A DNA stretch of 45,896 nucleotides from the NCBI GenBank assembly GCA_017450535.1, contig JAFSTK010000088.1, positions 1 through 45,896 of the forward strand, in the 5' to 3' direction. Positions 39,517 to 45,896 of this stretch are shown here, piece by piece. Position numbers and translations under genes: made by a program. Source of the DNA: Treponema sp. (GTDB taxonomy: Bacteria; Spirochaetota; Spirochaetia; Treponematales; Treponemataceae). The notes beneath the pieces are model-generated. The model was not told the origin of the DNA. It worked only from the letters and a program-made list of their open reading frames with translations, and did not search any database. Numbering within the stretch: the stretch's first letter is position 1; each line of letters starts with the position of its first letter.

Positions 39517-40593
39517 ATGGCTGATGTAAAAGTAGCTATCAACGGTTTTGGCCGTATTGGTCGTTTGGCTTTCCGCCAGATGTTTGGTGCAAAGGGTTAT
39601 GATGTTGTTGCAATCAACGATTTGACAAGCCCGAAAATGCTGGCTCACCTTTTGAAGTATGATACTGCACAGGGCGGCTATGCTGGAAAAATTGGCGAAG
39701 GAAAGCACACTGTTTCTTACAAGGACGCTGTTCTTGAGGAAGACGGAAAGACAGTAAAAGTTCCGGGTTCAATCACTGTTGACGGAAAAGAAATCACTAT
39801 TTATGCAAAGCCGAAGGCTGAAGAACTGCCTTGGGGCGAACTGAAGGTAGACGTTGTTCTCGAATGTACTGGTTTCTACACTTCAAAGGCAAAGGCAGAG
39901 GCACACATCAAGGCTGGTGCTCGCAAAGTTGTTATCTCAGCTCCTGCTGGAAATGACCTGCCCACAATCGTTTACAACGTAAACCACAAGACTCTGACAA
40001 AGAATGACAACATCATTTCTGCAGCTTCTTGTACAACAAACTGCTTGGCTCCGATGGCAAAAGCATTGAACGATGCATTCCCGATTCAGAGCGGTATCAT
40101 GGCAACAATTCACGCTTACACTGGCGACCAGATGATTCTCGACGGTCCGCAGCGCAAGGGTGACCTCCGCCGTTCACGCGCTGGTGCTCAGAACATCGTT
40201 CCGAACTCAACTGGTGCAGCAAAGGCTATCGGCCTGGTTATCCCTGAACTGAACGGCAAACTGATTGGTTCAGCACAGCGCGTTCCGGTTCCGACAGGTT
40301 CAACCACAATCTTGACCGCTGTTGTAAAGGGCAACGATGTTACAAAAGAAGCAATCAACGCAGCTATGAAGAAAGCTTCTGATCCTGAAACATTCGGATA
40401 CAACGAAGACGAAATCGTATCTTCAGACGTAATCGGAATGCGCTTTGGTTCATTGTTCGATTCAACTCAGACAATGGTAAACAAAATCGCTGACGGTTTG
40501 TTTGAAGTACAGGTTGTTTCTTGGTATGACAATGAGAACTCTTACACATCACAAATGGTAAGAACAATCAAATACTTCTCAGAACTTAAATAG
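39517..40593 (+). CDS. gap: Glyceraldehyde-3-phosphate dehydrogenase
   Basis: Glycolytic enzyme that oxidises glyceraldehyde-3-phosphate with NAD+ and phosphate. 358 residues, a little longer than the usual 330-340. [15 protein letters not shown] (residues about 6-20) is the Rossmann fold; [17 protein letters not shown] contains the catalytic Cys 172; [13 protein letters not shown] is near the C-terminus. ATG 39517 has AGAGGAGTTATAG upstream. A weak promoter (TATATT at about 39480) precedes it. A strong terminator at 40616-40645 closes the unit. The codons are strongly biased, as expected for a highly expressed gene. Confidence 0.98.
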   Translation: MADVKVAINGFGRIGRLAFRQMFGAKGYDVVAINDLTSPKMLAHLLKYDTAQGGYAGKIGEGKHTVSYKDAVLEEDGKTVKVPGSITVDGKEITIYAKPKAEELPWGELKVDVVLECTGFYTSKAKAEAHIKAGARKVVISAPAGNDLPTIVYNVNHKTLTKNDNIISAASCTTNCLAPMAKALNDAFPIQSGIMATIHAYTGDQMILDGPQRKGDLRRSRAGAQNIVPNSTGAAKAIGLVIPELNGKLIGSAQRVPVPTGSTTILTAVVKGNDVTKEAINAAMKKASDPETFGYNEDEIVSSDVIGMRFGSLFDSTQTMVNKIADGLFEVQVVSWYDNENSYTSQMVRTIKYFSELK

Positions 40594-40615
40594 TTTTTGC
40601 TGAAGACTAAAAATG

Positions 40616-40645
40616 GACCTTCGTTATGCGAAGGTCTTTTTTTTT
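40616..40645 (+). terminator. Intrinsic terminator after gap
   Basis: GACCTTCG (40616-40623), loop TTATG, CGAAGGTC (40629-40636), then nine T. Confidence 0.92.
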
Positions 40646-40841
40646 GCTAACGCTGTTCTCGTTATCGTTTTATTGGACTGGTCGGATTGTTGCTTTGCAA
40701 AATCCTCCCTCTCGCGCAACGCGCCAGTTTTTTTTCTCTATTTTACTGACTTTTATAAATATAAATGTTATATTTTCTATGATAGATATTAAATCCGCGG
40801 AGGCATGAACGTAAACGCGGACTTTTACGGGAGTTTATAAC

Positions 40842-43800
40842 ATGAAAAAATCTTTATTTAAAGTAATAACTACTATACTTTTGACGGGGGGGGTGTTAAC
40901 CCTTACAGCCTGTGATTTTTTTCTGCACGGTGAAGATTTAAAAAAAGAACTTGACCAGCAGATAGCCTATACCAATGCTCCTTCGGTAAGCGTATATTTA
41001 AAAGCCGATGCAGAACTTGGAGAGTTTCTGTCTGACGGCGAAAAGACCTTTAAGGTGGGCTATGATACAGAAGTTCAGTTTACTGTCAATCAGGATAGTT
41101 ATGTTTTTGAAAAACTTGAAGCCGTAGTCCGTAATTCTCCGGAAACTTCCCGCAGCGAATCAGTGCAGTTTACCGAAGTTGAATCAGACGCCAAAAAAGG
41201 CATTTACAAAATCAATGTAAAAGTCCTGAAGCAGGTAAATGACATTATGATCCGCCCGGTCTGCACATTGCTGCCAAAAATCAGCTCAATCAGCCCGGCT
41301 CTCGAAGCAAACGGCTGCAATCAGGATTCGACAATTACAATCGCCTTTAACAAAAATATGAATCCTGAAAGCTTTAAAAATTCAAACGGAACAATTACCG
41401 GCCTTTCAATTACAAACGGCGACGATGAAGACCTGACCGCTTATTTTGACGAGCCTTATTTTGCTTCTGACAATAAAACCCTTATAATTCTTCCGCTGTG
41501 CTATGCAGACAACCCAAAATTCCTTCTTCCGCCTGATGAATCCAAAACTTCCCTTAACATAAAGGTAAACTACACTTTTGTGGATATTAAGGACGAAGAC
41601 GGACTTGGTTTTACCGCAAATGGAACTCATAATTATAAAATAAACAAAAACTTTAATGAGCAGGAAGAAGTTACCGTTCTTGTTCAAAACCCTGACCCTT
41701 CTTACGGCTCCTTCCTTTCTGCAGGTGAAAAATCCTGTATCGTAGGCTTTGGCTTTGAGGTTGAATTTACTTTAAATACAGAATCCTACATTTTTGAAAA
41801 ACTTGAAGCTGTAAGCAAAAATGACACCTCTCTAAGCCGTGCAGACTGTGTTCAGTTTACTCTTAATTCCTCAGATGCCGACGTAAAAAAAGGAATCTAT
41901 AAAATCAAAATAAGGGTCTTAAAAGAAACCGGTGACCTTCTAATCCGTCCTGTTTGTACGCTGCTCCCGAAAATCAACTCAATTACGCCATCATTCGGAT
42001 CTACAGGCTGTGACCAGGATTCCATAATATCAATCAGCTTCAACAAGCCAGTGAACACAGATACTTTCTTCGACGAAAGCGGCAATGTTCCCTGCGTGTC
42101 GATTACATCGGACGCCGAGTTTCTGGATGAATATTTTAACACTCCGTATTTTTCCGATGACAAAAAGACTCTTTATTTTGCTCCTCTGTGCATTGCAGAC
42201 CTAAACAAGCTTCTTTTGGACCTTTACGACACAAGGAGCTTCCGCGACATCACTGTGAGTCTTGTCTTTAACGGCGAGAAGGACTGTGACGGAATCGCCC
42301 TCACCGAAAATCTCGAGCAAAGGTACAGAATCAACAAGAATTTCAGCAATCAAAAGAAAGTCTCTCTCAACATAAGCGGCGACACAACGACAGGCTCCTT
42401 CCTCTCGTCTGGCGAAAAAGAGTGCACGGTGGGCTTTTATGTGGAGGTCCAGTACACGGTCAACAAAGATGACTATTACCTCGTTGGTCTTGAGGCAGTG
42501 AGCAGCTCCGACGGGTCAAGCCGTGCGAGTGCAGTTTCTATTACGCAGACTGGCAAGGTCGAGGATGAGGGAATCTACAAATATAAAATCCGTGTCACAG
42601 AGGAAGTTAACGACATTCTTATAAAAGCAGTTTGCCTTCCGTACCCTGCCGTGGACTCATATCTGCCATCTTCAAGTGAAGCGGTCTATTCCAACACCCC
42701 AATTACAGTCACCTTCAACATGCCAATGGAAGCTCTTTCTGCAACACCGCAAAGTTCTGTTTGTAATTTTGATAATATTTCTCTTAAAATAAATGGCACT
42801 TCGGTTTCTCAATATTTTGAAGAGCCGACCTTTAATGCAGACAAGACATCTCTTAAAATCACTCCTAAAGTAAAAGCATTTACTGACTATGTAAAAAGCC
42901 TGAATGTTGCAACCGTTCAGGTGAACGTTGCATTCTCAGACGACATTTATGTCATGAACGGAAACGCAAAACTTCCGCTCATTATAAATGAAAACGCAAG
43001 GTTTGCCGTCAAATACTTTCCTTACTCAGAATCAACACCGCCACTGGTATTGGACTGGTTTGGTACGACGCAGGAAATCACCCCTCAAACAGACACAAAC
43101 ACCTCGTCTCTAAGAAAATTTTCCTTAAAGACAGTGGACAGCGCGGACTTTGCAAAGATTGACGCACTCAAAAATCTCTGTGAGGATGATGTTTATTTTT
43201 ATTTCCGCTGCTATGACAAGGATTCTGGCGTTCAAATAATTGAGGTAAACCAAAAATACACTAACGACTACGATGGAAAGTCTCTCTTAACAAACTCTAC
43301 TTCCTACAGAGAAAAAACAGACACTTATGATTTGGATTTGCTTTCAGAAAATGTTGAATTTGTCAGCGACGGCGAAGGAAACACGATTGTCTGCATCAGA
43401 CATAAGATTTTTGAAAGCGATGAGCCTCTTTACGGAGCAATCTTTTTGCAGGCCACAGTTTATGACGCTTGCGGAAATTATACGGAGCTTGAACCTTTTT
43501 CTGTTATAGCACACGGAAATATTGAGCAATGCTTTAAAAATGATTATGACACTAACTACTTTCCAATGATAAGCAAATCTTATTTTGAACCTGTCACTTT
43601 ACTTATTAATCTTGAAAAAGACTATTTCGATATGAGATTTTACAAAGATGGCTTTCTCTCCATTTCATACAAGGACGAAAACCTGAAATATTATTGCAAA
43701 TACACGGATAAAAACGGAACCGAACAGAACGTACCTTTTGAAAGCGAAAGCATTGACGACGCGAATTATCTCGCTGTGGAACTTAATTTAGGCGAAAAAA

Positions 43801-44651
43801 CGATTCTTGAAGGAACCAACCTTGAAGTTATAAAAGGATTTGCGGGAAAGTCCTTCAAAATCCTTGCGAAGTACACGGAAGAGGGCGAGGAGTTTACCCT
43901 TTGCGAGCAGGAATACACTTTTCCGGACGGACATGCAGATTTTGTTCATTCAAATTATGATGGTGACTGTATAGATTATAGTGAAAATCAGCAGAATTTT
44001 AAGTATGATGAAAGTGAAAATTCCTTGATCGAAAAGGCTGTCTACCAATACAACTATAAAGTATATTGGCGAGGTGACATACCTTTAAGTGATGCCTACA
44101 ATTGTTATTGTGTACGGCAAATTCCTGTTTATAAAGAGCAAGAAACGCTCTACAGAGTTGATACCGGTGCGCCTGCAGATGTTATAAGTACAATCCGCTA
44201 TTGTATATACGGAGAAATCCAAGGACCATTTACTAAAACCTCCTTTAACGAGCTTACACAAAATCTGCCGGCTTCTCCTGTCATTACGCAGGAAAATTTA
44301 AGCTATAACAAATCAAAAACTGAAGGGTTTATTGATGTTATTATTGATTTTGGCGAGGATATAAGCGAAAAGTATGACTCTGTGACCATCAATTCATTGA
44401 AAGTATATAGCGGACGATTCATCACAATTCAGCTTAATCTCAAAGCCTTTTATCCACATTACGACGGATATACACGCCCAGATTTATATAGAACCATCAC
44501 GATTTTGGCAGAAAAAAATGGAGTTCAACTTCCCGCTGTTTCTTTAGAGGCAAGGCTTCTTACAGAACAGGAAAAAATAGATTATGACAACATTACTCCA
44601 CTCAACTATTATCAGAACAATCTGGAAACAACTGATAATGGATATATTTAA
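40842..44651 (+). CDS. Giant repeat-built surface lipoprotein, N-terminal part of a frameshifted gene
   Basis: 1269 residues with lipobox LTLTAC (Cys 24), so it is exported and lipid-anchored, probably on the cell surface. Residues about 48-720 hold three copies of a two-part unit of roughly 225 residues: a beta module ending in FLSDGEK/FLSAGEK/FLSSGEK...VGF...EKLEAV, and a Big_5-like Ig module containing ITIAFNKNMN / IISISFNKPVN / ITVTFNMPME. The rest is beta-rich with aromatic and acidic residues. It may be an adhesin or carbohydrate-binding protein; this is inference. ATG 40842 has GGGAG upstream, promoter elements are weak (TATATT near 40770). The stop at 44649 is followed by a continuous frame in another phase, so a one-base deletion probably truncates the protein. 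Composition differs little from surrounding genes. Confidence 0.82.
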   Translation: MKKSLFKVITTILLTGGVLTLTACDFFLHGEDLKKELDQQIAYTNAPSVSVYLKADAELGEFLSDGEKTFKVGYDTEVQFTVNQDSYVFEKLEAVVRNSPETSRSESVQFTEVESDAKKGIYKINVKVLKQVNDIMIRPVCTLLPKISSISPALEANGCNQDSTITIAFNKNMNPESFKNSNGTITGLSITNGDDEDLTAYFDEPYFASDNKTLIILPLCYADNPKFLLPPDESKTSLNIKVNYTFVDIKDEDGLGFTANGTHNYKINKNFNEQEEVTVLVQNPDPSYGSFLSAGEKSCIVGFGFEVEFTLNTESYIFEKLEAVSKNDTSLSRADCVQFTLNSSDADVKKGIYKIKIRVLKETGDLLIRPVCTLLPKINSITPSFGSTGCDQDSIISISFNKPVNTDTFFDESGNVPCVSITSDAEFLDEYFNTPYFSDDKKTLYFAPLCIADLNKLLLDLYDTRSFRDITVSLVFNGEKDCDGIALTENLEQRYRINKNFSNQKKVSLNISGDTTTGSFLSSGEKECTVGFYVEVQYTVNKDDYYLVGLEAVSSSDGSSRASAVSITQTGKVEDEGIYKYKIRVTEEVNDILIKAVCLPYPAVDSYLPSSSEAVYSNTPITVTFNMPMEALSATPQSSVCNFDNISLKINGTSVSQYFEEPTFNADKTSLKITPKVKAFTDYVKSLNVATVQVNVAFSDDIYVMNGNAKLPLIINENARFAVKYFPYSESTPPLVLDWFGTTQEITPQTDTNTSSLRKFSLKTVDSADFAKIDALKNLCEDDVYFYFRCYDKDSGVQIIEVNQKYTNDYDGKSLLTNSTSYREKTDTYDLDLLSENVEFVSDGEGNTIVCIRHKIFESDEPLYGAIFLQATVYDACGNYTELEPFSVIAHGNIEQCFKNDYDTNYFPMISKSYFEPVTLLINLEKDYFDMRFYKDGFLSISYKDENLKYYCKYTDKNGTEQNVPFESESIDDANYLAVELNLGEKTILEGTNLEVIKGFAGKSFKILAKYTEEGEEFTLCEQEYTFPDGHADFVHSNYDGDCIDYSENQQNFKYDESENSLIEKAVYQYNYKVYWRGDIPLSDAYNCYCVRQIPVYKEQETLYRVDTGAPADVISTIRYCIYGEIQGPFTKTSFNELTQNLPASPVITQENLSYNKSKTEGFIDVIIDFGEDISEKYDSVTINSLKVYSGRFITIQLNLKAFYPHYDGYTRPDLYRTITILAEKNGVQLPAVSLEARLLTEQEKIDYDNITPLNYYQNNLETTDNGYI

Positions 44652-45538
44652 ATTTTTGGGACTATGAATCCGGTCCTGGTGGCGGAGAAGTTTCTATCAA
44701 CGGCAATATTTATCAGTATCATGAGTCTTCGACGGCTTATACTTATAAAACGGATGAAATTCCGTTCTCGTATCTTAATCCATTTAGTTCTAACCCATAT
44801 ACCAGTGATATTTATGACAAAGCCGGCAATCATTATAAAAAGGATGGAAACCTAGGTTCTGCAGCATCCATTGACACCAAGGTTTTAAGCAAAGTTGAAA
44901 AATCCACTTCAGGCTGGACTCCGAAATTTATTGAAGGTTACTGTGCTGGTTCTAACAGAACATATCTCAAAGCTCTTTACTACGGTACTGCCAATGACAT
45001 CGGATTTTACAGATTCATCAGCAATGCATGGGAGAGTAGTCCTGTAAGAAAAGTAACGAAAAACGAAATGACATACTCTTCAAACTCTACAGGCGCTAAC
45101 TTCACTATTACTGAAGGCACAAATTTAACAATAAGCGGCTCTTATTTTGTAAAATTGGCAACTAAAAGAGATAAAAACATTTACGGCTACAAAATCTACT
45201 ACACCGGCTCATACTCCGGCGACGGCAGCTGCAACCTTCTCTATGCGAACGGCTCCGCAAAAGACTCAATGGTTGTATCAAGCGATGCTCCTGTCTTTGT
45301 GCATACAATTGTCACAAAGTACCAGTACGATGAATGTAAAAACTGGAACGCAGAGCAATGGGAATGTCTCACCCAAGAACTCAACACAGCACTCAATCCA
45401 AAGCAATTTGCGTTTTCCGATGGCCACCCAAAGCGTTACGACATTCCAATGAGCGATATTGAAAGCGGCTCGTGTTATGTGGTTGTTGCCCATTACGCCG
45501 ACGACACAGTTCTCATGAGCGAGGTAATGCAGAAGTAG
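44652..45538 (+). pseudogene. Frameshifted C-terminal part of the surface lipoprotein
   Basis: Read one base earlier than the preceding gene, the sequence is open from 44639 to a stop at 45536, starting LNFWDYESGPGGGEV and ending MSEVMQK; it looks fully protein-like (YESG..., YYGTANDIGFYRFISNAWESS, ITEGTNLTISGSYFVKL). Adding one T to the run at 44647-44649 joins the two frames without any change (DNGYI-LNFWDYESG). No ribosome binding site exists at the first in-frame ATG (45068). The complete protein would be about 1,565 residues. No slippery heptamer is visible, so this is a mutation or a sequence error rather than programmed frameshifting. Confidence 0.75.
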
Positions 45539-45540
45539 AG

Positions 45541-45590
45541 ATTGCCGTGTCTAAGCAAGGGCGACAAGCAATGCCCTTGCGCACGGCAAT
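45541..45590. repeat. Long perfect-stem hairpin after the lipoprotein
   Basis: ATTGCCGTG (45541-45549) pairs with CACGGCAAT (45582-45590) and GCAAGGGC (45555-45562) with GCCCTTGC (45573-45580), giving 17 bp in two stems. No T-run follows. The next 60 bases repeat GCAATGACA twice (GGCAATGACA and AAGCAATGACA). It may be a terminator or a repeat-family member. Confidence 0.65.
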
Positions 45591-45651
45591 GACAGCCCGG
45601 TCACGCCAAGCAATGACAAAGTGGGCACGATAGGAAACCCCATGTAAGATG

Positions 45652-45679
45652 TTGACAAATTAACAGAATGTGGTATATT
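45652..45679 (+). promoter_or_regulatory. Orphan consensus promoter
   Basis: TTGACA (45652-45657), 16 bases, TATATT (45674-45679). It leads into a hairpin-terminator and not into a gene. Confidence 0.7.
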
Positions 45680-45687
45680 TAAACAGA

Positions 45688-45729
45688 AAAGGAACACCGC
45701 AGTTAGTGGCTGTCTCCTTTAGGTTTTTT
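45688..45729 (+). terminator. Terminator hairpin directly after the orphan promoter
   Basis: AAAGGA (45688-45693) pairs with TCCTTT (45715-45720); inside, ACACCGC pairs with GTGG-TGT with one bulge and an AGTTA loop; T6 follows at 45724-45729. A transcript from the promoter would be only about 45 nt. Confidence 0.7.
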
Positions 45730-45761
45730 GTGAATGCCTACTCGAAACTAGCAAACTGAAG

Positions 45762-45896
45762 TGCACCCCTAAAGTTGGACAAATAAAGTTTAATTTTAGG
45801 AGGTGCATTTTTTATGCCCAAATACTCAGAAGAGTTCAAGATAAAAGTTGTAAATGCTTATTTATCAAATGAAGGCGGCACAGCATTTCTTGCAAA
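45762..45896 (+). mobile_element. Left end of an IS3/IS150-type insertion sequence (partial)
   Basis: TGCACCCCTAAAGTTGGACA at 45762-45781 has the form of an IS150-subgroup terminal inverted repeat, followed by the first transposase frame. The element runs past the window end, so its right end and the target duplication cannot be seen. It sits 33 bases after the orphan terminator. Confidence 0.82.
45814..45896 (+). CDS. IS3-family transposase OrfA, N-terminal fragment
   Basis: Twenty-seven codons are visible before the window ends: MPKYSEEFKIKVVNAYLSNE continues with GGTAFLAK. This is the start of the helix-turn-helix OrfA of IS3-family transposases (KYSEEFK..VV..YL is the usual opening). AGGAGGT (45798-45804) is the ribosome binding site. 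OrfB with the DDE catalytic domain is expected downstream, outside the window. Confidence 0.85.
   Translation, partial: MPKYSEEFKIKVVNAYLSNEGGTAFLA

Noticed and set aside
40805..40840. Eleven-codon leader peptide (MNVNADFYGSL) before the giant lipoprotein
   Set aside because: The GGAGG stretch is only one base from its ATG, too close to work, and no attenuator follows.
44640..44660. Programmed -1 frameshift in the lipoprotein gene
   Set aside because: No X-XXY-YYZ slippery heptamer lies in the zero frame before the stop and no stimulatory structure was seen; a lost T is simpler.

Overview
The window looks like a chromosomal segment of a spirochaete, most likely a host-associated Treponema. 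This rests on the general gene complement (DUF115/MptE-like protein, spoVG, many lipobox-bearing lipoproteins, small overlapping operons, moderate GC with AT-rich promoters) and is an inference; no rRNA is present to settle it. Gene density is high and no gene-free stretch exceeds about 300 bases.

Region 1 (1-9,220, all + strand) is housekeeping: the 3' end of mnmA, ispE (apparently leaderless), spoVG, tRNA-Gln, the L25/Ctc ribosomal protein, tilS, a TPR-like exported protein whose reading frame is cut by one in-frame TAA, an HtrA-like lipoprotein protease and lepA. Region 2 (9,240-13,030) holds a convergent pair on the minus strand (a PpiD/SurA-like foldase and a DUF115 protein, with a terminator-like hairpin inside the first codons of the latter), then tRNA-Asp and tRNA-Pro, each with its own terminator.

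Region 3 (13,030-25,590) is the metabolic centre: a compact molybdenum-cofactor and formate dehydrogenase cluster. One divergent promoter region at about 22.15-22.2 kb fires left into an operon of a NuoF(4Fe-4S)-GltD fusion, a cysteine-type molybdopterin formate dehydrogenase, moeA, a mobA-mobB fusion and fdhD, and right into modA, modB, moaA and a MOSC-MogA fusion. A third unit (a MoCF-domain protein and moaC) runs convergently into fdhD. Together they take up molybdate, make pyranopterin, build and mature bis-MGD, and probably load it into the FDH, whose electrons would pass to NAD(P) or ferredoxin through the fusion flavoprotein. moaD, moaE and modC are not here.

Region 4 (25,600-30,215) has an orphan TRAP solute-binding lipoprotein, an acyl-CoA carboxyltransferase beta subunit with a palindromic element over its promoter, a GC-rich repeat and a membrane protein with a degenerate kinase-like N-terminus. 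Region 5 (30,260-33,725) is a corrinoid unit: a cobalamin riboswitch, a BtuF-like binding protein, cbiK and cbiD, separated by chains of perfect hairpins. Region 6 (33,725-40,650) holds an Rpn-type nuclease with seven perfect 12-bp repeats, valS, a small HD alarmone-hydrolase-like protein, a DUF1232 membrane protein and gap.

Region 7 (40,840-45,896) is accessory: a very large repeat-built surface lipoprotein broken by a one-base frameshift near its 3' end, a large hairpin, an orphan promoter plus terminator hairpin, and the left end of an IS3/IS150-type insertion sequence running off the window.

The most unusual items are the two broken reading frames (one point change each), the FDH/Moco cluster with its gene fusions and shared palindrome, the hairpin chains around cbiK/cbiD with a related module before gap, and the orphan promoter-hairpin unit beside the IS.
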